DNA of 64,000 bases, from contig CAMSCJ010000003.1 of NCBI GenBank assembly GCA_947056845.1, forward strand, positions 46,038-110,037, read 5' to 3'. Both the position numbers and the translations under genes were made by a program. Of the stretch, positions 35,833 through 45,195 are shown piece after piece. Every line of letters begins with the position of its first letter. Within the stretch, counting starts at the first letter, position 1. The notes beneath the pieces are model-generated. The model did no database searches. It saw only the letters and a program-made list of their open reading frames with translations, and was not told the DNA's origin. Source of the DNA: an uncultured Mycoplasmatota bacterium (GTDB taxonomy: Bacteria > Bacillota_I > Bacilli_A > RF39 > UBA660).

Positions 35833-37293
35833 ATGAAAGATATAAAAGTAAAAAAAATTATTTATTATGTAGTTTTATTTTTAATTATATTGCTTTTGTT
35901 ATTTTTAGCTATAAAACAATGTCTTAATACATCATTATGGTTTGATGAGTTATTTTCAATTATATTTGTTACTAGACATCAGCCCTTTATTAATATCTTT
36001 CGTATTTTCACTTCTTATGAAGTTTATAATTTACCTCTTTATTCTATATTCTTATTTTTTTCTTATCGTATTTTTAATTATACTAAATTTTCTTTACTGA
36101 TTCCTGGAATGATTTTTTCTATTATTGGTATTATATTTTTATTAAAATTAATTTGTAGTTATTTTGGTAAGAAAGTTGCGATTTTGATTTCAATTTTGAT
36201 TGTTTGTTCAAGTTTTTTTATAACCAATGTTTTTTGGGAAATTAGATGTTATGGGCTATTATTCATGTTAAGTTCTATTTTTGTTTATAGTTATATTCAA
36301 CGTTTCAAAGATGAAAGCGTGAAAAATACAATTATATTAGGAATAATTGGTACTCTTCTTGCTTTTACGCATTGGTTTGGTGGAATATTAATTTTATTTT
36401 ATTTTTTAACAGATGCTTATTTGTTTTTAAGAAAAAGAATTAGTATTAAATGTTTTTTATCTTATTTGATGATTGCTCTTTTCTTTATTCCTTGGATAAT
36501 TTTAATTATTTTATATCGTATTGTTGATATTTCGACCTTTTGGCTTGCTATACCTAAGTTAATTAATATTTTGACTAGTACATCTTATTTATTTGGATTT
36601 GGAAATAATTATGATATTGCATTTAACAATTTATATTTTAGTATATTTTTTATATTAGCTATTGTTTTGATTTTTATTTTTGATAAAAAGAAAATATCAG
36701 ATAAATTTAATATTAGTTATCATATAGTTTTTATATTTTTAGGAATATTGTTTTCTATTTATTTGTATAGTTGTTATATTAATACGAATGTTTCATTATT
36801 TAATTGTCGATATTTTATTGTTATTTTACCACATGGTTATTTTATTTTGGCGTCGTTATTTTATAAAATATTTAATTGTAAAAAGTATTTAAATTATATT
36901 TTAATAACAATTATTATTATACCTTTTATTTATTTATTATTAACAAATGAAAAAGCTTTTATAAATTGGGATATTAATTATGATAAATTAGCGGATTTTT
37001 TAATTCACGATAATGATATCTCAAATCATAATTGTGTTGTTGTTAATAATACAAATTTTATAGATTCTGGTTTTATTGAATTCTATTTTGAAAATAGGAA
37101 TATTCCTATTCCAAATCAACATGTAAATTATATTGCTCAAGATGAATTGTTAGAGTATGATATTGTATACTATATTTATGATCGTAGTCATGGCTATAAT
37201 AATATTGATTATGATATTCAAAGTTTTTTAAAAAGTAATTATCATCTAATAAATTTTGATTTAGAGCAATGTATATATAAGTATGTAAAGTAA
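35833..37293 (+). CDS. GT39-like membrane glycosyltransferase
   Basis: A 486-aa polytopic membrane protein with about ten segments and a C-terminal outside domain. The first outside loop carries LWFDELFS, the acidic motif of the ArnT/PMT (GT39/GT83) fold, and EIRCYGLL follows in a later loop. These enzymes transfer sugars from polyprenyl-phosphate donors outside the membrane. It ends the four-gene cluster and starts 20 nt after the SGNH gene. Sugar and acceptor are unknown. Confidence 0.72.
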   Translation: MKDIKVKKIIYYVVLFLIILLLLFLAIKQCLNTSLWFDELFSIIFVTRHQPFINIFRIFTSYEVYNLPLYSIFLFFSYRIFNYTKFSLLIPGMIFSIIGIIFLLKLICSYFGKKVAILISILIVCSSFFITNVFWEIRCYGLLFMLSSIFVYSYIQRFKDESVKNTIILGIIGTLLAFTHWFGGILILFYFLTDAYLFLRKRISIKCFLSYLMIALFFIPWIILIILYRIVDISTFWLAIPKLINILTSTSYLFGFGNNYDIAFNNLYFSIFFILAIVLIFIFDKKKISDKFNISYHIVFIFLGILFSIYLYSCYINTNVSLFNCRYFIVILPHGYFILASLFYKIFNCKKYLNYILITIIIIPFIYLLLTNEKAFINWDINYDKLADFLIHDNDISNHNCVVVNNTNFIDSGFIEFYFENRNIPIPNQHVNYIAQDELLEYDIVYYIYDRSHGYNNIDYDIQSFLKSNYHLINFDLEQCIYKYVK

Positions 37294-37307
37294 ATTTGAT
37301 TATTTTT

Positions 37308-37337
37308 GTATAAAATATCTTTCTTTTAAACAATATA
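37308..37337 (+). promoter_or_regulatory. Candidate forespore (sigma-F/G) promoter of sigG
   Basis: TGTATA (37307-37312), 18 nt, then CAATATA (37331-37337). Sigma-F and sigma-G promoters of Bacillus look like TGAATA or GTATA with CATnnTA at this spacing. The same arrangement, TGAATA-N18-CAATATA, precedes the CotF-like genes at 61066-61096. Confidence 0.45.
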
Positions 37338-37363
37338 GTTTTGAAAGGAGATTTTTTTATTAT

Positions 37364-38140
37364 ATGGCACGTCATAAAGTAGAAATATGTGGCGTGAATA
37401 CTGCAAATATTAAAGTTTTAACTAATGATGAGATGATTGATTTATTTCGAAAATATCAAGATGGTGATAAATTTGCTAAAGATGAATTAATTAATGGCAA
37501 TTTAAAATTGGTATTATCTATTTTGAAAAAATATAATAATCGAACTGATAATATGGATGATTTATTTCAGGTTGGATGTGTTGGCTTAATAAAAGCAATT
37601 GATAATTTTGATTTATCTCATGAAGTCAAATTTTCAACTTATGCAGTTCCGATGATTTTAGGTGAAGTTAAACGTTATTTACGAGATAATAATAGTGTTA
37701 GAATTGCGCGTAGTATTAAGGATATAGCTTATAAGGCTTTAAAAGTAAAGGAGGAATTAACTAATGAATTGGGCCGAGAGCCGAGTATTGATTTGATTGC
37801 TAAAAAATTAGAATTGCCCGTTTATGAGGTTAGTAATGCACTAGATTCAATGAAAGATACTATAAGTATGTTTGAACCTATTTATAATGATGGTGGAGAT
37901 ACCATTTATTTAGCTGATCAACTGTCGGATAAAAAAGATGAGTATTATGATAAGGATATTAGAATTTCTTTAAATTCGGCTATTCACAATTTAAAAGATA
38001 AGGAAAAATATATTTTGATGCAAAGATATATTTTTGGAAAAACTCAGATGGAATTATCTGATGAATTAGGAATTTCACAAGCTCAAATTTCCCGATTAGA
38101 AAAAAGTGGTTTAAGTAATTTAAAAAGAATGATTTCTTAA
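37364..38140 (+). CDS. sigG: Sporulation sigma factor SigG
   Basis: A 258-aa sigma-70 family factor of the sigma-F/G type that directs late forespore transcription. The N-terminal RHKVEICGVNTANIKVL is the SigG signature. Region 2 (NGNLKLVLSILKKY, DDLFQVGCVGLIKAIDNFD, KFSTYAVPMILGEVKRYLRD), region 3 and region 4 (KTQMELSDELGISQAQISRLEK) are complete. The spacing from GGAG to ATG is long (13 nt), possibly limiting translation. In B. subtilis sigG follows sigE directly; here sigE lies 17 kb away. It appears monocistronic, 70 nt after the GT39-like gene. Confidence 0.93.
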   Translation: MARHKVEICGVNTANIKVLTNDEMIDLFRKYQDGDKFAKDELINGNLKLVLSILKKYNNRTDNMDDLFQVGCVGLIKAIDNFDLSHEVKFSTYAVPMILGEVKRYLRDNNSVRIARSIKDIAYKALKVKEELTNELGREPSIDLIAKKLELPVYEVSNALDSMKDTISMFEPIYNDGGDTIYLADQLSDKKDEYYDKDIRISLNSAIHNLKDKEKYILMQRYIFGKTQMELSDELGISQAQISRLEKSGLSNLKRMIS

Positions 38141-38197
38141 AATTTACATTTTTGCATTTAAATGTTATAATTTACTTAGAGTTAGTGGGCGATTATA

Positions 38198-39157
38198 ATG
38201 AAAAAGTTATATTTAGTTATTCCTTGTTATAATGAGGAAGAAGTGTTGCTGGAAACAAAAAAAAGATTGAAAATTAAAATGACAGATTTAATAAAAAATA
38301 AGGTTGTTTCGCCACACTCCAAAATAGTATTTGTAAATGATGGTTCCCTAGATAATACATGGAATTTAATTTTAGATTTCCATAAAAAAGATAGATTGTT
38401 TACAGGTATTAATTTATCTCGAAATAGGGGGCATCAAAATGCATTATTAGCTGGTTTAATGACTGTTAAGGATGATGCTGATATGGTAATTACTCTTGAC
38501 TGTGATTTACAGGATGATATCGATGTAATTGATAAGTTTATTGAAGAATATAATAATGGTAATGATATTGTTTATGGGGTGAGAAAATCACGCCAAAAGG
38601 ATACATTTTTTAAACGTAATAGTGCTATTATGTTATATAAATTAATGCATATATTGGGTATTGAGGTTATTTATAATCATGCTGATTATCGATTAATGAG
38701 TAAAAGGGCTATATTATGTCTTGAAAAGTTTAAGGAAGTTAATCTGTTTTTAAGAGGTATTGTTCCATTAATTGGTTATAAATATTCGGTTGTATATTAT
38801 GATAGACAAGAAAGATTTGCTGGGAAAAGTAAATATTCTTTAAAGAAAATGTTAAGTTTTGCTCTTGATGGTATTACTTCTTTTACAATAAAACCCATTA
38901 GACTTATTGTCTTATTAGGTTTTATGATTTTTCTTATTAGTATTATAATGTTGGTTTATACTCTAATTAGACATTTTTCTGGGCAGACGATTATTGGTTG
39001 GTTGTCAGTAATGACATCAGTTTGGGCAATTGGTGGTTTACAGCTTTTTTCAATTGGTATAATAGGTGAATATATCGGCAAAATTTATTTAGAGACTAAG
39101 GCTAGACCTCGTTATATTATTGATGAGTATTTAGAAGAAAAAAAGAAATCAAAGTAG
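38198..39157 (+). CDS. GtrB/DPM-like family 2 glycosyltransferase
   Basis: A 319-aa enzyme. The N-terminal GT2 domain shows VIPCYNEEE, VNDGSLDNTW, NRGHQNALLAG and the metal-binding LDCDLQDD; two membrane segments lie near residues 235-260 and 270-290, and a cytoplasmic tail follows. This is the polyprenyl-phosphate glycosyltransferase (GtrB/CsbB) layout, making sugar-P-polyprenol on the inner side. It could supply the GT39-like enzyme at 35833-37293, though sigG lies between them. The terminator overlaps the stop codon. Confidence 0.85.
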   Translation: MKKLYLVIPCYNEEEVLLETKKRLKIKMTDLIKNKVVSPHSKIVFVNDGSLDNTWNLILDFHKKDRLFTGINLSRNRGHQNALLAGLMTVKDDADMVITLDCDLQDDIDVIDKFIEEYNNGNDIVYGVRKSRQKDTFFKRNSAIMLYKLMHILGIEVIYNHADYRLMSKRAILCLEKFKEVNLFLRGIVPLIGYKYSVVYYDRQERFAGKSKYSLKKMLSFALDGITSFTIKPIRLIVLLGFMIFLISIIMLVYTLIRHFSGQTIIGWLSVMTSVWAIGGLQLFSIGIIGEYIGKIYLETKARPRYIIDEYLEEKKKSK

Positions 39158-39173
39158 ATTTTGATTTCTTTTT
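39142..39173 (+). terminator. Terminator after the GtrB-like gene
   Basis: A 12-bp perfect stem (39142-39153 with 39160-39171) with a 6-nt loop and T residues, overlapping the stop codon. Confidence 0.85.
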
Positions 39174-39216
39174 CATATAGTTTATACCTATAAAATATAA
39201 TGTATTAGGTGGTATT

Positions 39217-39447
39217 ATGCGCTTATCAGAACTTCAAAATAAAGATGTTATTAATATGATCGATGGTAAAAAAGTTGGTAACATTATTGATATAGAAATT
39301 GAAAGTAGTGGTAAAATGACTGGTTTAATTGTTGAAAAATCAAAATTTTTTGTATCAATGTTTTCTAATAAAAATGAATTAGCAATTAAATGGGATCAAA
39401 TTGAAAAGATTGGTGAAGATGTAATTTTAGTTACGATTAATCTTTAG
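39217..39447 (+). CDS. ylmC: YlmC/YmxH-family PRC-barrel protein
   Basis: A 76-aa PRC-barrel-like protein: MRLSELQNKDVINMIDGKKVG, DIEIESSGKMTGLIVE and a C-terminal IKWDQIEKIGEDVILV are typical of YlmC/YmxH, which are expressed during sporulation. In B. subtilis ylmC lies shortly after sigG, and here it is 1.1 kb after it, with only the GtrB-like gene between. The gene overlaps the convergent GT4 gene by 11 nt. Function unknown. Confidence 0.85.
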   Translation: MRLSELQNKDVINMIDGKKVGNIIDIEIESSGKMTGLIVEKSKFFVSMFSNKNELAIKWDQIEKIGEDVILVTINL

Positions 39448-40456
39448 ATGTATCATAAACCATTTGATAAAACTCTTCCCACATTTTCATAACATGTTCT
39501 TTGCTATAGAAGTCACTAATGTTTTTAGCTTTTTGCATACCTTCTTTACACATTTTAGAATCTTTGCTTAATTCATCAATAATATGTACGAATTCATCAT
39601 TGTTATTGCCTTTAAAATAATTATCGAATAGAATTACTTTATATAGATCTAAATCTCTTAAAAGGATTGGTATTTCGGTATTGGCTGTTTCTAATATTGT
39701 CATTGGAAATAACTCATTATATGATGGTAAGAAAAATAAATCAGCCATATTATAGATATCATTCATTTCATCCCTTGGGATAATGCCTAAAAATTTAACA
39801 TTAGCAGGGGGATTTTCCATTAATTTTTTTAGTTCGTCATAACCATCAGTAATTTTTCCAAACGAAAATCCTCCACACCAAACAAATTCAATATTAGGTA
39901 ATTTTTTAGCACATTCAACAAAATCTTTAACGCCTTTTCTTGTTTGAACTTGTCCAGCTCCCACAACAACAAATTTAGATGGTGAAATATTGTATTTTTC
40001 TCTAATTTTATTTTTTTCTTCCTTATCTTTTTTATAGAATTTATCTTTCGGAACATAATTAGGTATATAAACAATTTTTTCTTCAGCAATATTGTATTTT
40101 TTTAAATCCTCAATAAAAATTGGGTTTACAACAACCAAATAATCAGCACTATTATAAAAACTGATAACGTATTTTTTAAAAATATTAAAAATAGGTTTTG
40201 GTAATTTAATTGATTCATCTAAAGTATGCGGTAAAAAATGTACATAGGCAACATTAGGACATTTACTTAGTTTCATTTTTAGATAGTAACTAGGGTTAAT
40301 AGTATGATGATGTATTATATCAGGTTTTTTCTTTACGATTTCTAATCTTTTTGATTGATTAACTAATTCAATTTGTCCTAAATAGGCACTTCCAACTCCT
40401 TGACCATCAACTTTATCGGCCATCGATAACATTTTAATTTTTAGCATTTTAGTCAT
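39437..40456 (-). CDS. GT4 glycosyltransferase, CpoA/diglycosyldiacylglycerol-synthase-like
   Basis: A 339-aa GT-B enzyme. N-terminal ADKVDGQGVGSAYL and KPDIIHHHT resemble the CpoA/alDGS group that adds a second sugar to monoglycosyl-diacylglycerol. The donor site is visible in GQVQTRKGVKDF and the E-x7-E motif ELFPMTILE. No membrane segment is seen; these enzymes bind the membrane surface through charged patches. The N-terminal region between LGQIELV and KPDII is a little short for the group. It is transcribed alone and convergent with ylmC. Confidence 0.75.
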   Translation of the reverse strand: MTKMLKIKMLSMADKVDGQGVGSAYLGQIELVNQSKRLEIVKKKPDIIHHHTINPSYYLKMKLSKCPNVAYVHFLPHTLDESIKLPKPIFNIFKKYVISFYNSADYLVVVNPIFIEDLKKYNIAEEKIVYIPNYVPKDKFYKKDKEEKNKIREKYNISPSKFVVVGAGQVQTRKGVKDFVECAKKLPNIEFVWCGGFSFGKITDGYDELKKLMENPPANVKFLGIIPRDEMNDIYNMADLFFLPSYNELFPMTILETANTEIPILLRDLDLYKVILFDNYFKGNNNDEFVHIIDELSKDSKMCKEGMQKAKNISDFYSKEHVMKMWEEFYQMVYDTSKD

Positions 40457-40573
40457 CTCCTATTGAAAATTATAACATCATTTGTTTTTTACGTCAATTT
40501 TAGAATGTTAAATAATATTTACATTAATATTAAAGTTTGTTATAATCTATATTAGGTTAGAAAGAGGTTTTTT

Positions 40574-41419
40574 ATGAAGCATATAGTTTTAGGAATTAAA
40601 GGTTTTTTTATTGGTTTAGCTAATATAATTCCAGGTGTTTCAGGTGGTACATTAGCAATTACCTTAGGAATTTATGAACAGTTAATTGGTTGTATTAGCC
40701 ATATTTTTAAAAATCTAAAAGAAAATATTAAATTTTTGTTACCAATTGGCATTGGCGCTGTACTTTCGATTGTAACACTAAGTCACGCAATTAGTTTTTC
40801 ATTAGAAAATTATGTTTTACCAACTATTTTATTTTTTATTGGCGCAATATTAGGTGGCTTACCAATGCTTATAAATAAAGTAAGTGGGTATAAATTAAAA
40901 ATTTCTAATATTATTATTTTTCTTATTACTTTTAGTTTAATTATTTTATTGTTATTTTTTAATGGTGAAAATGTTGTTAGTTTTGAAAATATGAATATTG
41001 GTAGTTATTTAATGCTTTTTGTTGTTGGAATTGTAGCAAGTGCAACGATGGTTATACCAGGTGTAAGTGGTTCAGCTGTCTTAATGACAATTGGCTATTA
41101 TAAACCAATTTTAGATGTTGTTAAAGATCTTACTAGCTTTTCAAATTTAACGAGTAATTTATTGATTTTAATACCATTTGGAATAGGGGTTGTGGTCGGA
41201 ATATTATTAATTGCTAAATTGTTAGAATTTTTATTTAAAAATTTTGAAGTTAAAACTTATTATGGAGTTTTAGGATTTATATTCGCTTCAATAATTGCTA
41301 TTATTTATCAAAATTTAATTATCAATTCTAGTTTTGCCTTTTCTATTCCATCTTTAATAATTGGTATTGTTTTATTTGTTTTAGGTTTTGGTATTGCTTA
41401 TAAATTAGGTGATAAATAA
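40574..41419 (+). CDS. popT: DUF368 polyprenyl-phosphate translocase
   Basis: A 281-aa polytopic membrane protein with about eight segments and two inverted halves, each holding the family motif: ANIIPGVSGGT near residue 16 and MVIPGVSGSA near 159. DUF368 proteins have been reported as undecaprenyl-phosphate translocases (PopT) that recycle the lipid carrier for wall synthesis. That fits the neighbouring envelope genes but was not tested here. The ATG follows AAAGAGG. Two hairpins end the unit. Confidence 0.82.
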   Translation: MKHIVLGIKGFFIGLANIIPGVSGGTLAITLGIYEQLIGCISHIFKNLKENIKFLLPIGIGAVLSIVTLSHAISFSLENYVLPTILFFIGAILGGLPMLINKVSGYKLKISNIIIFLITFSLIILLLFFNGENVVSFENMNIGSYLMLFVVGIVASATMVIPGVSGSAVLMTIGYYKPILDVVKDLTSFSNLTSNLLILIPFGIGVVVGILLIAKLLEFLFKNFEVKTYYGVLGFIFASIIAIIYQNLIINSSFAFSIPSLIIGIVLFVLGFGIAYKLGDK

Positions 41420-41423
41420 AAAA

Positions 41424-41466
41424 CACCCGTTAGGGTGGCGAATGAATTTTAATTCATTCTTTTTTT
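41424..41466. terminator. Double hairpin terminator between convergent genes
   Basis: CACCC/GGGTG (41424-41437) then GAATGAATT/AATTCATTC (41440-41459) followed by T residues; the A-rich other side could serve the leftward gene. Confidence 0.8.
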
Positions 41467-42304
41467 ATAAATTTTTAATGTCTGATATTGAAAGTTCGGT
41501 AATATCACTAATTTCTTCCATAGTAAAATTTCTAGATAATAATTTTTTAGCGATTTCTAATTTGTTTTCTTTTTTTCCTTTTTTTATACCATCATCAACG
41601 CCATCTTGATATCCTTCTATTTTTAAAGAATTAAGCAATTTTTTTTGAACGTTTTCATGGTCATATTCATCGGTAAACTTGTTATTCATAGATAATCTCT
41701 CCAATTCTTTAATGATTATTTGGTTATCGCTATCAATAATAGATTTTAATTCTATGAAATTATTTATTCCAAATAACCATAATCTTTTATCAATTACTTC
41801 TAAGTTATCATAACACATTTTGTGATAGTTTGGCAAATATATTTCAAAAATTTCAATGTCATCTAAAGTCAAATTATACGTTTTATCATTTAGTGTATAG
41901 TTTAAAATCTTAGCATTCTTAATCTTATCATTTTGATAATTATTAAACATAATAAGTTTTACTCTAGGTGTGTTTAAGTAATTATCACCTTTATCAAATC
42001 CAAAACTTGCTTTACGGTATAAATATTGTCTTGCTTTTATATTAGAAAATTTAGATGTAAAACGATTACATTCAATAATGACATAATCATTTCCTTTATT
42101 AAATACTAAGTCCATTTTATAATCTTTAACTAGACTACCAGTATTATCTTCATTATCATATATTTTGTAATCGGTCAGGTCAATACCACATTTATTTAAT
42201 ATTATTTCAATTAACCATTTTTTTGTCTCTGTATTTTTAAATAAATATTTAATTGTTGTATCACTTATTAACGATATAAATTTTAAAGTTTTATTATGAT
42301 TCAC
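41465..42304 (-). CDS. Rpn/PDDEXK-family nuclease (transposase-like)
   Basis: A 279-aa protein of the Rpn (COG5464) PD-(D/E)xK family, formerly called putative transposase and shown in E. coli to be recombination-promoting nucleases. The start ISDTTIKYLFKN, the catalytic strands KMDLVFNKG and DYVIIECN (Asp and Glu with a final Asn in place of Gln/Lys), the RQYLYRKASFGFDKGDNY region and the C-terminal GYQDGVDDGIKKGKKENK linker with a small HTH-like end are typical. The gene looks intact. No terminal inverted repeats are seen beside it. Confidence 0.82.
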   Translation of the reverse strand: MNHNKTLKFISLISDTTIKYLFKNTETKKWLIEIILNKCGIDLTDYKIYDNEDNTGSLVKDYKMDLVFNKGNDYVIIECNRFTSKFSNIKARQYLYRKASFGFDKGDNYLNTPRVKLIMFNNYQNDKIKNAKILNYTLNDKTYNLTLDDIEIFEIYLPNYHKMCYDNLEVIDKRLWLFGINNFIELKSIIDSDNQIIIKELERLSMNNKFTDEYDHENVQKKLLNSLKIEGYQDGVDDGIKKGKKENKLEIAKKLLSRNFTMEEISDITELSISDIKNL

Positions 42305-42453
42305 TTAATATCTCCTTTCTAAAATAAATTAACATAGAATAGAGTAGGTGAGCAAATCACTAATTTTTAAAATTTGTTTGTTATAGTACCTATATTTATG
42401 AATTTTTATAATCAATTTTTTAAATTTTATAAAGTAAAAATTATTAAAAAAAT

Positions 42454-42487
42454 AAAAAAAGAACTATTAAAATTTTTAAATCGTTCT
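42454..42487 (-). terminator. Terminator of the three-paralogue membrane-protein unit
   Basis: Read leftward, AGAAC pairs with GTTCT around an 18-nt loop, then a run of T. The stem is short. Confidence 0.5.
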
Positions 42488-42499
42488 CTTTATATATAA

Positions 42500-43543
42500 C
42501 TAATTTGGGAATTTTTTAGAAAACTGATGACCTTTTTCTTTCTGAAACATAGGTGGCATTGGATCACCATTTATGCATAAAACACCATTTTCATCATAAT
42601 ATGGAAGACCATAATCTTCTTTTTTTAATGAAACAGGTTTAACTGGTTTATTTGGATTTGGTGCAGTAGCATTAATAGATTCACTTGAAGATTCACTAGT
42701 ATTACTATAATTTATGTTTACTTGTTGCTCATCATCTTTATTGATTGATAATTTAGTACTGATATGTTCTAATGGGATGTTATCAAGTGATTCAGTTATA
42801 TTATCAGCACTAGTTTTATTTTTTGTTGGCAAAACTAATAAATTAGACATTGTTTCCCTTTTTTTATTAATTATATTTTTCATAATTTCATCAGAATAGA
42901 TTTCATTATCATCGATTGCATTATATATATTTTCTAAGTATCTTTGCTTTTGTTCATCTTCTAAATTATTTATTGTAGCAATAATAAGTAAATTCTTGTT
43001 ATATCCTTTTATATATCTATTATTTATTAATTGCAAATTTGAGGATTTATAACTTCTAAATGAACTTGCTGTTTTTATATCTTTTTTGATAAAAGCATCT
43101 AGGTATTGTATTATATTAGGAGGCAATAGATATTCCATATTTTTTGTAATTTCTTGTTCTGTTTCTAGATAATTGCAGATGTTTTTTAGTGTTTCACTTC
43201 TTTTTTTTAACATTTTATCTTTCCATTTATATTTTTTTAAATTAGTTATTATAAATATAATATAACAAGCAATACTAGAAAGTAGGACAATTAGTGTATG
43301 CAAATTAAATATTAAGTTAGTTAAATGGGCAGTCAAACTAATTCCACCTAAATGTGCAATACTTGTCTTTTGTATAAAAGAAATAAATCTATTTTGCTTT
43401 TTTTTATTTGTATTAATTTTATCTATTAAATTTATATCAAGATTTTTTATTTCGTTGATTTTACGGCTTAATATATCAGAGTATGCTTTATTATTATATT
43501 CTGTATTATATTCAAATATATCTTCTAGTAGGTCATAATACAT
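42500..43543 (-). CDS. Membrane protein of a three-member paralogous family (third gene)
   Basis: A 347-aa protein. Residues 1-60 are helical and hydrophilic, two membrane segments lie close together (about 62-100), and about 105-235 are helical with NYLETEQEI and DEQKQRYLENIY blocks shared with its neighbour. A low-complexity Ser/Asn/Pro linker (about 240-305) leads to a conserved C-terminus ending PPMFQKEKGHQFSKKFPN, identical to that of the gene upstream. No known family. The membrane hairpin implies both ends are on the same side, probably inside. Confidence 0.7.
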   Translation of the reverse strand: MYYDLLEDIFEYNTEYNNKAYSDILSRKINEIKNLDINLIDKINTNKKKQNRFISFIQKTSIAHLGGISLTAHLTNLIFNLHTLIVLLSSIACYIIFIITNLKKYKWKDKMLKKRSETLKNICNYLETEQEITKNMEYLLPPNIIQYLDAFIKKDIKTASSFRSYKSSNLQLINNRYIKGYNKNLLIIATINNLEDEQKQRYLENIYNAIDDNEIYSDEIMKNIINKKRETMSNLLVLPTKNKTSADNITESLDNIPLEHISTKLSINKDDEQQVNINYSNTSESSSESINATAPNPNKPVKPVSLKKEDYGLPYYDENGVLCINGDPMPPMFQKEKGHQFSKKFPN

Positions 43544-43682
43544 ATTATTATCTATCCTTTCTCAGCTAATTATTAATCAAATATTTTACATATAGTTATA
43601 TATAATATCTAACATTAATTTGGGAATTTTTTAGAAAACTGATGACCTTTTTCTTTCTGAAACATAGGTGGCATTATATCGC
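42512..43682. repeat. Near-identical 3' ends of two paralogues (direct repeat)
   Basis: About 60 bp at the 3' end of the gene at 42500 (roughly 42500-42560) recur at the 3' end of the gene at 43615 (roughly 43617-43675), including the stop-proximal bases. The similarity stops abruptly upstream. This points to gene conversion or strong selection on the encoded tail. Confidence 0.75.
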
Positions 43683-44538
43683 CATTAAAAATATCATTTA
43701 GTTCATTAAAATTATTAATAGGATAATGTTCTTTATTTAATGAAATACCTTTATCTTTTGCATTCTCATTAGGTAAAGTATTAGTTGTTAACATTGGGGT
43801 ATTATTGTTATTGTCATCTTTTAATAGTAAATCATCTTCATTTAAATCTATATTACTTTTTTCAAAGTGTTCATTTATTTCACTATATATTCTTTTTAAA
43901 TAGTTTTTCTTTTGAGAGTCGTTTAAAGTTTTTAAACAGTCAATGATAATTATATTTTTTTGGATTTCTTCTAAATATATATTATCAAAATCTTGTAAAT
44001 ATGATGAGTCATTTAATAGCATTTCTAGCTCTTGAATATGCATTTTTTGTTTTTCCAATATTTTGCTATTTGATAAAATATTGCTATATTCTCTGGAAAT
44101 TATTAATTCACTTTCTAGATAATTATTAATTGATTCAATAGATTTTAATTGTTGTCTCAGCAGTTGTGCTTTCTTTTCTTCTTTTTTATAAATCATAGCT
44201 CCAGTTATTACACTTGTGGTAAAGCTTCCTAATGAAATCATTCTAGTAATTTCAATTTGATTACTTATCAAACCATATGAAAATATTATTACTGCTATAA
44301 CAAATGTTATTATTGGAATTGCAACACTACGACCGCTATTGTCTAATTTATCTATATTTTTTTGTAACATCTCAATAGCTTCTTTATACATTTCTAATAA
44401 GCGATTTAATGAAATGGAATATGGAGAATTATCTATAACCGCATTTTCTTCATTTGTTTCTATTATATCTTCATTATTTTTTGCTAATTCAATTGTTTCA
44501 ATTGGTTCAATTATTTCCGTTATATCTTGATCAAACAT
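43615..44538 (-). CDS. Membrane protein of a three-member paralogous family (second gene)
   Basis: A 307-aa protein with the same plan as the next gene: acidic N-terminus (1-40), helical segment, two membrane segments (about 70-108), a long coiled-coil-like region with NNYLESELII and SQKKNYLKRIY, a low-complexity linker and the ending MPPMFQKEKGHQFSKKFPN. The last ~60 coding bases are nearly identical to those of 42500-43543 although the rest has diverged. Unknown function. It starts 16 nt after the stop of the upstream paralogue, so the unit is an operon. Confidence 0.7.
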   Translation of the reverse strand: MFDQDITEIIEPIETIELAKNNEDIIETNEENAVIDNSPYSISLNRLLEMYKEAIEMLQKNIDKLDNSGRSVAIPIITFVIAVIIFSYGLISNQIEITRMISLGSFTTSVITGAMIYKKEEKKAQLLRQQLKSIESINNYLESELIISREYSNILSNSKILEKQKMHIQELEMLLNDSSYLQDFDNIYLEEIQKNIIIIDCLKTLNDSQKKNYLKRIYSEINEHFEKSNIDLNEDDLLLKDDNNNNTPMLTTNTLPNENAKDKGISLNKEHYPINNFNELNDIFNGDIMPPMFQKEKGHQFSKKFPN

Positions 44539-44554
44539 AATTCATTGCTCCTTT

Positions 44555-45163
44555 TTAATAATATTTTTTTACATATTGACAGCCCTTAATATTTTGTTCT
44601 TGGTTATCTGTTTGATAGTATGGTTTTGTTATTAATTGATTATTTGTACTTTCAATAGTAGTTTTATTACTAGTTGTTTTATCATCGTTTTTATTTTTAT
44701 TAAGTATAACTAAAGCTTCTTCAAATTTTGTTTCATATTTTTTAATAATAGTCTGTAAATAATCAATATCATTTGTCCATATACAATTATATAAATCGTT
44801 TCGATGTTCACTATTAAAAATTAATCGATCTAAACTTGTACTATGTTTTCTATTTAGTTTTTGTTCTAAGTTTAAATATTTATTAATTTGTCCAATAGTT
44901 TTTTTATGTATATTGATATTATTGGATTTTCTTTTTAAATAATATGCTTGACCTATATTTATTACACTACTACCAATTAATGATAAAGTAATGATAGGTC
45001 TTAATAGAGTAACTGATAATGTTACGGTGGAACACATAATGATAATTGATCTAATTTTAACCTTTGTTTGACTTTTATTTAATTTCTTTATACAATTTTC
45101 ACTAATTCCTATTAAGTCGTCAATCGGACTATATGAACTATTTTTTTTACTTTCTCTATTCAT
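44555..45163 (-). CDS. Membrane protein of a three-member paralogous family (first gene)
   Basis: A 202-aa, shorter member. It has the helical start, two adjacent membrane segments (about 37-75) and an INKYLNLEQKL block like the NYLExE block of the others, then a Thr/Asn-rich linker, but its end (IKGCQYVKKYY) lacks the PPMFQKEKGHQFSKKFPN tail. It is the first gene behind a strong leftward promoter. Unknown function. Confidence 0.65.
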   Translation of the reverse strand: MNRESKKNSSYSPIDDLIGISENCIKKLNKSQTKVKIRSIIIMCSTVTLSVTLLRPIITLSLIGSSVINIGQAYYLKRKSNNINIHKKTIGQINKYLNLEQKLNRKHSTSLDRLIFNSEHRNDLYNCIWTNDIDYLQTIIKKYETKFEEALVILNKNKNDDKTTSNKTTIESTNNQLITKPYYQTDNQEQNIKGCQYVKKYY

Positions 45164-45195
45164 TTATATTATCCCCTTTTTTTAGCATATGCTTT

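Noticed and set aside
41465..42304. Insertion sequence carrying the Rpn-type gene
   Set aside because: No terminal inverted repeats or target duplications are seen; the gene belongs to a family usually found without IS ends.
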